59,625 bases of DNA, taken from assembly GCA_039594205.1 (NCBI GenBank), contig JBCNNW010000014.1, positions 1 through 59,625 on the forward strand, read 5' to 3'. Each line of letters opens with the position of its first letter. Position 1 is the stretch's first letter. This document shows positions 51,443 through 59,625 of this stretch, piece by piece. A program made the translations under genes and the position numbers. Source of the stretch: Pseudescherichia sp039594205 (lineage in GTDB: Bacteria > Pseudomonadota > Gammaproteobacteria > Enterobacterales > Enterobacteriaceae). The notes under the pieces are model-generated. The model was not told the origin of the DNA. It worked only from the letters and a program-made list of their open reading frames with translations, and searched no databases.

Positions 51443-52426
51443 ATGACGCACAACGACAATGATGTGGTAAGAAAGGGAAATTACAATCCAGAACAAGTTG
51501 ATATGATTGATCTTATGCTGCAGCTTTGGCGCAGCAAATGGACAATTGCAATTTTTGTGGTGGCTACCCTGGCATTAGCAACGGTGTATTTGACCGTGGC
51601 TAAGGAGAAATGGACCTCAACGGCAGTTATCACTATGCCTGATGCAGGTCAGATTACAGGCTATACCAATGCAATGAGCGTCCTCAACGGCGTCTCATCT
51701 GCTGACATTGATGACATCCAGCAGCGCGTTATCGGGCGTTTTAATGCTGCTTTCTCTGCACTATCGGAAATTCTGGAGAATCAGGAGGAGCCTGAAAAGC
51801 TCACTATTGATTCTGCGGTTCGCGGGCAGGCTTTACCGTTAAAGCTTACCTATCAAGGCGATTCTGCGGAAAATGCTCAGAAAACGCTGGCACAGTACAT
51901 TCAGCAGGTGGATGAACAGATTGCTGATGAACTTGACCTGGATCTTTCTGTAAACATTAAGTCGCGAACAAATGAACTGGTTGCGCTATTAGCTACGCAG
52001 GAGAAGGTGGCTCAGGAGCAGAAAGATCTGCGCCTGAAACAGATCTCTGAGGCTTTGAAGGTCGCACAAGAGGCGCAAATTAAGAATCCACAGGTGCAGC
52101 AGACTCAGGAAGTGACTCAGGATACGCTTTTCCTGCTTGGTGGCGAAGCGCTGGAATCTATGGTTAAAAATGAAGCATCACGACCATTAGTCTATCCGGA
52201 AAGCTACTACCAGATGCGTAAAAATCTGTTGGATATTGCACGCCTTAAGCCCGATCCGGCCAATATGCATAGCTATCGCTACGTTATGAAACCAACGCTA
52301 CCCATATGGCGTGATAGCCCGAAACGCGCCCTAACGCTGATTATGGCCGTCCTGCTGGGGCTGATCCTCGGCTCAGGCTACGTCCTTACCCGCAACGCGC
52401 TGCGTAACTACCAGCCGAAAGCGTAA
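51443..52426 (+). CDS. wzzB: WzzB, O-antigen chain-length determinant
   Basis: 327 aa, the family's length. An inner-membrane polysaccharide co-polymerase that sets the modal number of O-units with Wzy. First membrane helix at about 32-54 (WTIAIFVVATLALATVYLTV), a long periplasmic region rich in Gln/Glu coiled coil (about 190-225), second helix at about 295-315 (LTLIMAVLLGLILGSGYVLT), with the usual Pro-rich segment just before it (KPTLPIWRDSPKRA). Own promoter; it shares a bidirectional terminator with the his operon. Confidence 0.96.
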   Translation: MTHNDNDVVRKGNYNPEQVDMIDLMLQLWRSKWTIAIFVVATLALATVYLTVAKEKWTSTAVITMPDAGQITGYTNAMSVLNGVSSADIDDIQQRVIGRFNAAFSALSEILENQEEPEKLTIDSAVRGQALPLKLTYQGDSAENAQKTLAQYIQQVDEQIADELDLDLSVNIKSRTNELVALLATQEKVAQEQKDLRLKQISEALKVAQEAQIKNPQVQQTQEVTQDTLFLLGGEALESMVKNEASRPLVYPESYYQMRKNLLDIARLKPDPANMHSYRYVMKPTLPIWRDSPKRALTLIMAVLLGLILGSGYVLTRNALRNYQPKA

Positions 52427-52427
52427 T

Positions 52428-52456
52428 AAAAAAACCGGGCTTGCCCGGTTTTTTTA
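52428..52456. terminator. Bidirectional terminator between wzzB and hisI
   Basis: ACCGGG/CCCGGT (52434-52449) is flanked by an A-run on the left and a T-run on the right, so it can end both the wzzB transcript (+) and the his operon transcript (-). It lies directly at the end of wzzB and 12 bp from the hisI stop. Confidence 0.92.
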
Positions 52457-52467
52457 TCTCTGCGGTA

Positions 52468-53082
52468 CTACTTATGCCGCGCTCTCAAATTCTCAATGAT
52501 GGCTGTCATATCCAGGCTCTGATCCTGCAGCAGCACCAGCAGGTGGTAGATCAGATCCGAGGCTTCGTTCGTCAGCTCTTCACGGTCGTTAACGGTCGCG
52601 GCGAGGGCGGTTTCCACCCCTTCTTCACCGACCTTCTGCGCAATACGCTTGGTGCCGCTGGCGTAGAGCTTCGCCGTGTAGGAGCTGGCAGGATCGGCGC
52701 TTTTGCGCGCCGCCAGCAGCTGCTCCAGCTGGTAGAGAAACAGCCACTGATGGCTCTTCTCTTCACCAAAGCAGCTGGTGGTGCCGGTATGGCAGGTCGG
52801 CCCGACGGGATTGACCAGCACCAGCAGCGTGTCGTTGTCACAGTCCGGCGTAATACTGACCACGTTAAGCACGTTGCCGGAGGTTTCACCCTTGGTCCAC
52901 AGGCGCTGTTTGGTGCGCGAGTAGAAGGTGACCAGCCCGCTCTCTTCGGTTTTCGCCAGCGCCTGCTGGTTCATATAGCCCAGCATTAACACCTCGCCGG
53001 ACACCGCGTGTTGGATCACGGCAGGCAGCAGCCCATCGGTTTTGGTCCAGTCCAGCAGGCTGCGTTGTTGCTCTGTTAACAT
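52468..53082 (-). CDS. hisI: HisIE, phosphoribosyl-AMP cyclohydrolase / phosphoribosyl-ATP pyrophosphatase
   Basis: 204 aa (E. coli: 203). A bifunctional enzyme for steps 2 and 3 of histidine synthesis. The N-terminal cyclohydrolase (about 1-115) has the metal-site motifs VSITPDCDNDTLL and PTCHTGTTSCFG. The C-terminal pyrophosphatase (about 115-204) is helical, with GEEGVETALAATVNDREEL. Last gene of the operon; it overlaps hisF by 7 bp. Confidence 0.97.
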   Translation of the reverse strand: MLTEQQRSLLDWTKTDGLLPAVIQHAVSGEVLMLGYMNQQALAKTEESGLVTFYSRTKQRLWTKGETSGNVLNVVSITPDCDNDTLLVLVNPVGPTCHTGTTSCFGEEKSHQWLFLYQLEQLLAARKSADPASSYTAKLYASGTKRIAQKVGEEGVETALAATVNDREELTNEASDLIYHLLVLLQDQSLDMTAIIENLRARHK

Positions 53083-53852
53083 ATCCTTATCTCCACGCCC
53101 TGCAGTGCCAGGTACGCTTTCAGTTCACCAATATTAATAATCTGCTTGTGGAACACGGATGCGGCAAGCGCCCCGTCGACGTCAACGTCCCGGAAGGCTT
53201 CCAGGAAGTGCTCCATGGTTCCCGCGCCACCGGAGGCGATCAGCGGAACATGGCAGACCTCGCGCACCTTCTTCAGCTGCACCAGATCGTAGCCGTTACG
53301 TACCCCGTCCTGGTTCATCATGTTGAGCACGATCTCTCCCGCGCCACGCTTCTGGACCTCCAGCACCCAGTCCAGCGTCTCCCAGGTGGTAACGCGGGTG
53401 CGGCTCTCATCGCCGGTATACTGGTTGACGTGATACTTGCCGGTGGCTTCGTCAAACCAGGTGTCGATGCCGATGACGATACACTGTACGCCAAAGCGGT
53501 CGGCGAGACGGGTGATCAGCTCCGGGTCGGCCAGGGCCGGTGAGTTGATGGAGATCTTGTCCGCGCCGAAGGAGAGGATCTGCGCCGCATCGTCGACGGA
53601 CTTAATCCCGCCCGCCACGCAGAAGGGGATATCGATCGCTTCTGCTACCCGGGAGACCCAGCTCTTATCCACGACGCGGCCATCGCTGGAGGCGGTGATA
53701 TCGTAAAATACCAGCTCGTCCGCACCCTCTTCCGCGTAACGCTTCGCCAGGGGCACGATCTCGCCAATGATCTCATGGTTGCGGAACTGCACACCTTTGA
53801 CTACCTGGCCGTTACGCACGTCCAGACAGGGAATTATCCGTTTTGCCAGCAT
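53076..53852 (-). CDS. hisF: HisF, imidazole glycerol phosphate synthase cyclase subunit
   Basis: 258 aa, the same as E. coli. A TIM barrel that pairs with HisH; it uses ammonia from HisH to turn PRFAR into imidazole glycerol phosphate and AICAR. RIIPCLDVRNG holds catalytic Asp11, and GIDTWFDEATGKY the region before the second catalytic Asp. The phosphate-binding loop is IASGGAGTMEHF. It overlaps hisA by 19 bp at its start and hisI by 7 bp at its end. Confidence 0.98.
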   Translation of the reverse strand: MLAKRIIPCLDVRNGQVVKGVQFRNHEIIGEIVPLAKRYAEEGADELVFYDITASSDGRVVDKSWVSRVAEAIDIPFCVAGGIKSVDDAAQILSFGADKISINSPALADPELITRLADRFGVQCIVIGIDTWFDEATGKYHVNQYTGDESRTRVTTWETLDWVLEVQKRGAGEIVLNMMNQDGVRNGYDLVQLKKVREVCHVPLIASGGAGTMEHFLEAFRDVDVDGALAASVFHKQIINIGELKAYLALQGVEIRIC

Positions 53853-54571
53853 TGGATCGCCTCCGTTACGTTAAACTTGCCTTCCAGCAGCGCCCGACCA
53901 ACGATCACGCCGCGAACCCCGGTACCGCGCAGGGCGGCAATATCCTGTAACCCGCCGATACCGCCCGAGGATTGGAAAGCGATCTGCGGATAGCGGGCGC
54001 ACACCTCTTCATACAGCGAGACGTTGGAGCCTGCGAGGGTACCATCGCGGGAGATATCCGTGCACAGAACGTGCTTCAGGCCAACGGGCTGGTAAGTTTC
54101 AATCAGTTCTTCCAGCGACACGCCGGAGTTCTCCTGCCAGCCGCTGACCGCTACCTGCTTTACGCCCTCGGCGTCGATGCGTACGTCAAGCGCCAGCACC
54201 AGCGCCTCTGCGCCGAAGCGCGTGAACCAGCCTTTAACGACCTCAGGAGATTTTACCGCCGTCGAGCCGACCACCACACGGGCAACGCCCGCCGCCAGCA
54301 GAGCGGCAACGTCCTCTTCAGTACGGATCCCACCGCCAACCTGCACCGGCACGTTGACGCCAGCGACCAGGGTTTTAATCAGCGTGATCTGCCGCTTAGC
54401 CGGATCTTTCGCCCCGGTCAGGTCGACGAGGTGCAGCACCTCTGCGCCCTCTGCAGCATAGCCCTGCAGGCGGGTATGCGGATCGTTACCGTAGTCGCGC
54501 TGCTGCGTGTAGTCTCCCTGATGGAGGCGAACTACCGTGCCATCAATTAAGTCTAAAGCCGGAATAATCAT
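53834..54571 (-). CDS. hisA: HisA, ProFAR isomerase
   Basis: 245 aa, the same as E. coli. A TIM barrel that isomerises ProFAR to PRFAR, step 4. IIPALDLIDG carries Asp7, TDISRDGTLAG the second catalytic Asp region, and the phosphate loops are QVGGGIRTEEDV and QSSGGIGGLQDI. The start overlaps the hisH stop in TAATG. Confidence 0.98.
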   Translation of the reverse strand: MIIPALDLIDGTVVRLHQGDYTQQRDYGNDPHTRLQGYAAEGAEVLHLVDLTGAKDPAKRQITLIKTLVAGVNVPVQVGGGIRTEEDVAALLAAGVARVVVGSTAVKSPEVVKGWFTRFGAEALVLALDVRIDAEGVKQVAVSGWQENSGVSLEELIETYQPVGLKHVLCTDISRDGTLAGSNVSLYEEVCARYPQIAFQSSGGIGGLQDIAALRGTGVRGVIVGRALLEGKFNVTEAIQCWQNG

Positions 54572-55161
54572 TACATCTCCAGGAAGTTTTTCAGCAGCTG
54601 TGCGCCCGCCGCGCCCGAGCGCTCCGGGTGAAACTGGACGCCGTAGAAGTTATCTTTCTGCACGGCGGCGGTGAAGGGAGCGCCGTAGTGGCACTGGGCG
54701 ATGGTCTGGGCGTTCACCGGCATCGCGTAGCTGTGCACGAAGTAGAAATACGCCCCATCCTCAATGCCGCGAAACAGGCGATCGCCCGCTTTCGGATAGA
54801 CGCGGTTCCAGCCCATGTGGGGCAGCGGTAACCCGACGTCCTCCATCTTAACCACCGGCTCGTCGATAATCCCCAGCAGCTCGACGCCGTGGGTCTCTTC
54901 GCTGCGACTGCCCAACAGCTGCATGCCGAGGCAGATCCCGAGCACCGGTTGGGTGCAGGCTTTAATCAGGTTGACCAGTTCGCGCTGGTGGATCTGATCC
55001 ATCGCGGCCTGTGCCGTACCCACACCCGGTAAAAAGAGCTTATCGGCGCGCAGCACCACGTCCGGATCGCGACTTACCACCGGCTCGTAGCCGTGGCGCG
55101 CAATCGCGGAGGTCACCGAATGCAGGTTGGCGCAGCCGGTATCGAGGATCACCACGTTCAT
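54571..55161 (-). CDS. hisH: HisH, imidazole glycerol phosphate synthase glutaminase subunit
   Basis: 196 aa, the same as E. coli. A class I glutamine amidotransferase that supplies ammonia to HisF. The nucleophile Cys77 lies in GICLGMQLLG, and the His/Glu pair in FHPERSG near residue 178. I chose the ATG at 55161 (MNVVILDTGCANL), which overlaps the hisB TGA by one base; a GTG just upstream in frame is not needed. Confidence 0.97.
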   Translation of the reverse strand: MNVVILDTGCANLHSVTSAIARHGYEPVVSRDPDVVLRADKLFLPGVGTAQAAMDQIHQRELVNLIKACTQPVLGICLGMQLLGSRSEETHGVELLGIIDEPVVKMEDVGLPLPHMGWNRVYPKAGDRLFRGIEDGAYFYFVHSYAMPVNAQTIAQCHYGAPFTAAVQKDNFYGVQFHPERSGAAGAQLLKNFLEM

Positions 55162-56228
55162 CACAGCACTCCTTTCGAGGAGGGAAGGGTATCGCCTTCA
55201 ACACGAATCGCCTGACGCAGCGTGCGGCCAAAGGCCTTAAACAGGCTCTCCACCCGGTGGTGATCGTTCTTGCCCTTGGTTTTCAGGTGCAGGGTAACGG
55301 CCATGGTGTAGGAGAGCGAGCGGAAGAAGTGCTCCACCATCTCGGTGGTCAGGTCACCCACGCGCTGGTAGGTAAACTCGGCCTTGTACTCGAGGTGCGG
55401 ACGGCCGGAGATATCCAGCGCACAGCGGGCCAGGCACTCGTCCATCGGCAGCACAAAGCCAAAGCGGTTGATGCCGCGCTTGTCGCCGAGGGCCAGCTTC
55501 AGCGCCTCGCCGAGCGCCAGGCCGGTGTCCTCTACGGTGTGGTGATCGTCGATGTAGAGATCGCCCTTGACCTGAATCTCCATGCGAAAGCCGCCGTGGG
55601 TGGCAATCTGATCCAGCATGTGATCAAAGAAGCCCACGCCGGTGTTAATTTTGCTGCCGCCCTCGCGATCCAGCCACACCTTCACGTCAATCTGCGTCTC
55701 TTTGGTCTTGCGCTCGACGTGAGCATAGCGGTCACGTTTGGTCAGCTGGTCACCAATGGCACGCCAGTTTAGGGTTTCCCGATCGTAACGCAGACCGGTG
55801 ATGCCCATGTTCTCGGCCAGGGTCACGTCCGTCATGCGATCGCCAATCACGTAGCTGTTAGCCTTATCCAGCGCCTCATTGGCGAGGTAGCCTTCAACCA
55901 GCTTCACCTTCGGCTTGCGGCAGTCGCACTCGTCGGCGGGCAGGTGCGGACAGATCAGCACCTCGTCAAAGACCACGCCCTGGGAGGTGAAGATCTGCAT
56001 CATCAGATTGTGCGGGCCGTTGAACTGCTCCTGTGGGAAGCTGGCCGTGCCCAGCCCATCCTGGTTGGTGATCATTACCAGCTTAAAGCCTGCCGATTGC
56101 AGCTTAAGCAGCACCGGGATGGCATCTGGCTCAAAGGCCAGCTTTTCAAAGCTATCGACCTGAAAGTCGCTCGGCGGCTCGCTAATCAGGGTGCCGTCAC
56201 GGTCAATAAAAAGATACTTCTGGCTCAT
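55161..56228 (-). CDS. hisB: HisB, histidinol-phosphatase / imidazoleglycerol-phosphate dehydratase
   Basis: 355 aa, the same as E. coli. A bifunctional enzyme. The N-terminal HAD phosphatase (about 1-165) has FIDRDGTLIS with Asp9 and Asp11 and a zinc-type Cys/His loop (CPHLPADECDCRKP). The C-terminal dehydratase (about 167-355) has DDHHTVEDTG and DHHRVESLFKAFG. I chose the start MSQKYLFIDRDG (56228), in a 4-bp ATGA overlap with hisC; a longer open frame into hisC adds 42 non-homologous residues. Confidence 0.98.
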   Translation of the reverse strand: MSQKYLFIDRDGTLISEPPSDFQVDSFEKLAFEPDAIPVLLKLQSAGFKLVMITNQDGLGTASFPQEQFNGPHNLMMQIFTSQGVVFDEVLICPHLPADECDCRKPKVKLVEGYLANEALDKANSYVIGDRMTDVTLAENMGITGLRYDRETLNWRAIGDQLTKRDRYAHVERKTKETQIDVKVWLDREGGSKINTGVGFFDHMLDQIATHGGFRMEIQVKGDLYIDDHHTVEDTGLALGEALKLALGDKRGINRFGFVLPMDECLARCALDISGRPHLEYKAEFTYQRVGDLTTEMVEHFFRSLSYTMAVTLHLKTKGKNDHHRVESLFKAFGRTLRQAIRVEGDTLPSSKGVL

Positions 56229-57286
56229 ACTTGCTCCGCACGTAGGGCGTCGATGACGCGCTGGCTCTCTTCCCGGGTGCCGATGGTGATCCGCAGGCAG
56301 CCGCTTAAAGAGGGTTGTTTGTTCTGATCGCGTAGAATAATGCCCTGATCCCACAGGGATTTAAATACCGCGCTGGAGGCGGTAATACGCGCCAGAATAT
56401 AGTTGGTCTCTGAATCGAATACCGTTTCAACGCAGGGGATAGTGCGCAACTGCTCGACCAGGTAGCGACGTTCAGCAAGGATCTGCGCCACACGCCCGCG
56501 CATCGCCTCAATACCCGCCGGGGAGAGTGCCTGGGCGGCGATCTCGGCGACCGGCGTCGAGAGCGGGTAGGGGGCTATCACCTTCAGCAGCAGGGCGATA
56601 ATTTCCTTGCTGGCTAAAGTGAAGCCGCAGCGTAGGCCAGCCAGCGCAAAAGCTTTCGACAGCGTGCGCAGGATCACCAGGTGCGGGTACTCCGCCAGCC
56701 AGCCGCTGAGCGTTGCCTGCGGACAAAACTCAATGTAAGCCTCATCGGCGATCACCAGCGCTTTTCCACGGGTCATCTCTAACAGAGCACGCATATCCTG
56801 CGGGTCAATAATCTGCCCGGTTGGGTTGTTGGGGCTGCACACATAGAGAAGCTTTACGCCGTCAAGGGCCTCGGCAATCCCCTCCAGATTGAGCTGCCAG
56901 CCTTCCAGCGCCGGAACGGTGCGCGCTTCGACGCCAAAGGTCTCGGCGCTGACGCTGTACATACCGTAGGTCGGCGGACAGTAGAGGATAGCGTCCTTGC
57001 CCGGCTCGCAGAAGGCGCGGATCAGCAGTTCAATGCCTTCGTCCGCGCCGCGGCTGACCAGCACCTGATCCGGCTGAACCTCAGCATAGCGGGCGTAGCC
57101 CTCAATCACCGCTTTCGGCTGGCACTCCGGGTAGCGGTTGAGCGACGACTGGGTCAGCTCAAAAGCCACCGGGGTAGGGAATTCGTTGGCGTTCAGCCAG
57201 ACGTCGCCTTTGCCGCCCAGGCGACGAGCAGACTGGTAGGGCGTCAGGTTTCGCACGTTCTCGCGCGCTAAATCTTCGATGCTCAT
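56225..57286 (-). CDS. hisC: HisC, histidinol-phosphate aminotransferase
   Basis: 353 aa (E. coli: 356). A PLP enzyme of fold type I that transfers the amino group from glutamate to imidazole acetol phosphate. CSPNNPTGQII and ADEAYIEF hold the cofactor-ring contacts, and LRTLSKAFALAGLRCG the Schiff-base Lys. C-terminal LRITIGTREES binds the substrate phosphate/carboxylate. ATGA overlaps on both sides (hisD, hisB). Confidence 0.98.
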   Translation of the reverse strand: MSIEDLARENVRNLTPYQSARRLGGKGDVWLNANEFPTPVAFELTQSSLNRYPECQPKAVIEGYARYAEVQPDQVLVSRGADEGIELLIRAFCEPGKDAILYCPPTYGMYSVSAETFGVEARTVPALEGWQLNLEGIAEALDGVKLLYVCSPNNPTGQIIDPQDMRALLEMTRGKALVIADEAYIEFCPQATLSGWLAEYPHLVILRTLSKAFALAGLRCGFTLASKEIIALLLKVIAPYPLSTPVAEIAAQALSPAGIEAMRGRVAQILAERRYLVEQLRTIPCVETVFDSETNYILARITASSAVFKSLWDQGIILRDQNKQPSLSGCLRITIGTREESQRVIDALRAEQV

Positions 57287-58587
57287 GCTTGCTCCTTGAG
57301 GGCGTTAACGCGCAGGGTAACGGCATTCTTATGGGCGTGCAGGCGTTCGGCCGCCGCCAGGGTCTCAATAGTCGCCGCCAGTGCCGAGAAGCCCTCCCGG
57401 GAGAGTTCCTGCACCGTCATGCGCTTCTGGAAATCCGCCAGCCCGAGGCTGGAGCAGGTAGCGGTATAGCCGTAGGTCGGCAGCACGTGATTAGTACCCG
57501 ACGCGTAATCCCCCGCCGACTCCGGCGACCAGTCACCAAGGAACACCGATCCTGCGCTGGTAATGCCGTCCACCAGGGAACGGGCGTCGCGGGTCTGAAT
57601 AATCAGGTGTTCCGGGCCGTAGGCGTTGGAGATCGCCACGCACTGATCCAGATCCTGCGCCACGATCAGTCGGCTGGCGGCCAGCGCCTGGCGGGCAGTC
57701 CCGGCGCGAGGCAGCTCGGCCAGCTGGCGCTCGACGGCCTCGGCGACCGCTTCAGCCATCTGCGCATCCGGCGTCAGCAGGATCACCTGGGAGTCCGGAC
57801 CGTGTTCGGCCTGGGAGAGCAGGTCCGAGGCGACGAAATCCGGCGTTGCGCCGCTGTCGGCAATCACCAGCACCTCAGAAGGACCGGCAGGCATGTCGAT
57901 CGCCGCCCCGTCCAGCCGCTGGCTGACCTGGCGCTTGGCTTCGGTTACGAAAGCGTTGCCAGGGCCAAAAATTTTATCCACCGAGGGGATCGATTCGGTG
58001 CCAAAGGCCAGGGCGGCGATGGCCTGCGCCCCGCCCACCTTGAAGACCTCCTGCACGCCGCAGAGACTGGCGGCATAGAGGATCTCATCGGCAATCGGCG
58101 GCGGCGAGCAGAGCACGACCCGCTGGCAGCCCGCGATACGTGCCGGGGTTGCCAGCATCAATACCGTTGAGAAGAGCGGCGCGGAGCCGCCGGGAATATA
58201 GAGACCCACGGAGGCAATCGGGCGCGTCACCTGCTGGCAACGCACGCCGGGCAGGGTTTCCACATCCACAGGCTGGAGCTTTTGCGCCTGATGAAAGGTG
58301 TCGATGTTCTTCACCGCCACGGCCATCGCCTGCTTAATATCGTCTCCCAGCCGGGCACTGGCGTCGGCGATCTCCTGCGCGGTGACCTTCAGCACGCCGA
58401 CCTCTGTTTTATCAAACTTCGCGCTGTACTCGCGCAGGGCATCGTCGCCGCGCGCTTTTACATTGTCGAGGATCTCCACCACCGTGCGGGTGATGGTTTC
58501 TGAGGCGGAGATTGCCGGGCGCATCAGCAGATCGCGCTGCTGCTCCGGTGTACAGCCGTTCCAGTCGATAACGGTATTGAAGCTCAT
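57283..58587 (-). CDS. hisD: HisD, histidinol dehydrogenase
   Basis: 434 aa, the same as E. coli. A zinc- and NAD-dependent enzyme that oxidises histidinol to histidine in two steps, the end of the pathway. SDLLSQAEHGPDSQ holds the zinc-ligand Gln and His, NAYGPEHLIIQT the catalytic Glu-His, and AERLHAHKNAV the C-terminal zinc His. It lies 5 bp after hisG and overlaps hisC by 4 bp. Confidence 0.98.
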   Translation of the reverse strand: MSFNTVIDWNGCTPEQQRDLLMRPAISASETITRTVVEILDNVKARGDDALREYSAKFDKTEVGVLKVTAQEIADASARLGDDIKQAMAVAVKNIDTFHQAQKLQPVDVETLPGVRCQQVTRPIASVGLYIPGGSAPLFSTVLMLATPARIAGCQRVVLCSPPPIADEILYAASLCGVQEVFKVGGAQAIAALAFGTESIPSVDKIFGPGNAFVTEAKRQVSQRLDGAAIDMPAGPSEVLVIADSGATPDFVASDLLSQAEHGPDSQVILLTPDAQMAEAVAEAVERQLAELPRAGTARQALAASRLIVAQDLDQCVAISNAYGPEHLIIQTRDARSLVDGITSAGSVFLGDWSPESAGDYASGTNHVLPTYGYTATCSSLGLADFQKRMTVQELSREGFSALAATIETLAAAERLHAHKNAVTLRVNALKEQA

Positions 58588-58592
58588 GGTGA

Positions 58593-59492
58593 TTACTCCA
58601 TCATCTTCTCAATCGGCAGCACCAGAATGGAGCTGGCCCCCAGCGCCTTCAGCTTCTCCATGGTCTCCCAGAAGAGCGTTTCGCTGCTTACCATGTGCAT
58701 TGCCACACGCTGCTGATCGCCAGCCAGCGGCAGAATGGTCGGACGCTCGGCACCGGGCAGCAGGGCAATCACCTCTTCCAGACGCTCGGTCGGAGCGTGC
58801 ATCATGATGTATTTCGATTCGCGAGCCTGAATAACGCCCTGGATACGGGTCAGCAGCTTGTCAATCAGCTGCTGCTTGGCCGCAGGCATCTCACCGTCGC
58901 GCTGGATCAGGCAGGCTTTCGAGCGGTAGATCACTTCGACCTCACGCAGGCCGTTGGCCTCAAGGGTCGCTCCGGTTGATACCAGGTCACAGATAGCATC
59001 GGCGAGACCGGCACGCGGCGCGACTTCGACCGAGCCGTTCAGCAGGCAGGATTTAAACGAGACCCCTTTCTGATCGAGGTAGCGTTTCAGCAGGTGCGGA
59101 TAGGAGGTGGCGATACGCTTACCGTCCAGCGCCGCCGGGCCATCCCACGGCTCGTCAACGGCGGTGGCCAGCGACAGGCGGCAGCCGCCGAAGTCGAGGC
59201 GGCGCAGGGTAAAGTAGCGCGGATCTTCGCCCTGGGCGCGGCGGGTCAGCAGCTCCTCTTCCAGCACGTTCTCGCCAATAATGCCAAGATCCACCACGCC
59301 GTCCATGACCAGCCCCGGAATGTCGTCGTCACGCACGCGCAGAATATCGATGGGCATGTTCTCTGCCAGCGCAATCAGGCGCTGGGTGTGCAGATTGATT
59401 TTGATGCCGCAGCGGGCCAACAGTTCGCGTGAATCATCGCTTAAACGGCCAGATTTCTGCATAGCTATGCGTAAACGGGAGTTATCTAACAT
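58593..59492 (-). CDS. hisG: HisG, ATP phosphoribosyltransferase (long form)
   Basis: 299 aa, the same as E. coli. The first and feedback-regulated enzyme of histidine synthesis: ATP + PRPP to PR-ATP. RLRIAMQKSGRLSDDSRELL opens the catalytic domain, and DLVSTGATLEANGL is the PRPP loop. The C-terminal ACT-like domain (about 225-299) binds histidine. Expression is set by the attenuator just upstream. Confidence 0.98.
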   Translation of the reverse strand: MLDNSRLRIAMQKSGRLSDDSRELLARCGIKINLHTQRLIALAENMPIDILRVRDDDIPGLVMDGVVDLGIIGENVLEEELLTRRAQGEDPRYFTLRRLDFGGCRLSLATAVDEPWDGPAALDGKRIATSYPHLLKRYLDQKGVSFKSCLLNGSVEVAPRAGLADAICDLVSTGATLEANGLREVEVIYRSKACLIQRDGEMPAAKQQLIDKLLTRIQGVIQARESKYIMMHAPTERLEEVIALLPGAERPTILPLAGDQQRVAMHMVSSETLFWETMEKLKALGASSILVLPIEKMME

Positions 59493-59527
59493 TCTGCGTA
59501 TCCTCTTATCCTGCCTGAATTAGGTTC

Positions 59528-59566
59528 AAAAAAAAGCCCCCGGAAGAAGATCTTCCGGGGGCTTTT
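59528..59566 (-). terminator. his operon attenuator (terminator hairpin)
   Basis: On the minus strand, AGCCCCCGGAAGA (59563-59551) pairs with TCTTCCGGGGGCT (59547-59535) and is followed by a run of eight T. This matches the E. coli his attenuator. When histidyl-tRNA is plentiful, the leader ribosome lets this hairpin form and stops transcription before hisG. Confidence 0.95.
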
Positions 59567-59584
59567 TCATGCGTTCATGCACCA

Positions 59585-59608
59585 CTGGAAGATCCAAACG
59601 TCTTCCAG
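59585..59608 (-). promoter_or_regulatory. his leader upstream pause/antitermination hairpin
   Basis: CTGGAAGA (59585-59592) pairs with TCTTCCAG (59601-59608). This is the upstream (A:B type) leader hairpin; its GGAAG segments can also pair with the CTTCC of the attenuator, giving the alternative antiterminator fold. The hisL peptide with its His run should start just beyond the right edge of the window. Confidence 0.85.
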
Positions 59609-59625
59609 CACACATCGCCTGAAAG

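Noticed and set aside
56229..56354. N-terminal extension of hisB by 42 residues
   Set aside because: The added residues are an out-of-frame reading of hisC; MSQKYLFIDRDG is the family start.
1..59625. Insertion sequences, prophage or tRNA-linked islands
   Set aside because: I saw no transposase, integrase or tRNA gene; the only sign of transfer is the AT-rich O-antigen block.

Overview
This is a chromosomal segment from a member of the Enterobacteriaceae close to Escherichia, Enterobacter, Citrobacter and Leclercia. The gene order mdtAB - yegD - alkA - dgcE - udk - dcd - asmA - yegH - wza...wcaM - galF - rml - O-antigen genes - gnd - ugd - wzzB - hisIFAHBCDG is the conserved enterobacterial layout, and most proteins match their E. 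coli counterparts in length and motifs. The genus cannot be fixed from the sequence alone. Core genes are GC-rich, and the spacers carry REP/BIME repeats of the enterobacterial type.
Layout. 1-13.4 kb: housekeeping and envelope genes. These are the start of mdtB and all of mdtA (multidrug efflux, minus strand), a 110-bp tandem BIME array, yegD (Hsp70-like), alkA (alkylation repair, with an Ada-box-like motif), dgcE (membrane diguanylate cyclase), udk and dcd (pyrimidine salvage and dUMP supply), asmA, and yegH (TerC/CBS/CorC protein). 13.4-35.8 kb: a complete colanic acid operon in canonical order, wza-wzb-wzc-wcaA-B-C-D-E-F-gmd-fcl-gmm-wcaI-cpsB-cpsG-wcaJ-wzxC-wcaK-wcaL-wcaM, behind a 476-bp leader with Rcs-like boxes and hairpins. 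35.9-36.9 kb: galF and its terminator.
36.9-48.3 kb: the O-antigen locus. A JUMPstart/ops element precedes rmlBDAC (dTDP-L-rhamnose). Then comes a clearly AT-rich, strain-variable block: wzy polymerase, three glycosyltransferases, wzx flippase, a fourth glycosyltransferase, an O-acyltransferase and an unassigned NAD(P)-dependent epimerase/reductase. Together with WecA (encoded elsewhere), four transferases suggest a repeat unit of about five sugars that contains rhamnose and is acylated. 48.4-52.4 kb: gnd, ugd and wzzB (chain length). 52.5-59.6 kb: the histidine operon on the minus strand, ending inside its attenuator. The hisL leader peptide lies just beyond the window.
The genes form two Wzx/Wzy polysaccharide systems side by side that share nucleotide-sugar supply (galF, ugd, gmd/fcl, cpsBG, rml). 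I saw no insertion sequences, prophage, tRNA or CRISPR. Nothing here is an obviously new system. The O-antigen block, especially its epimerase, and several leader or intergenic RNA structures are the parts most likely to be undescribed.
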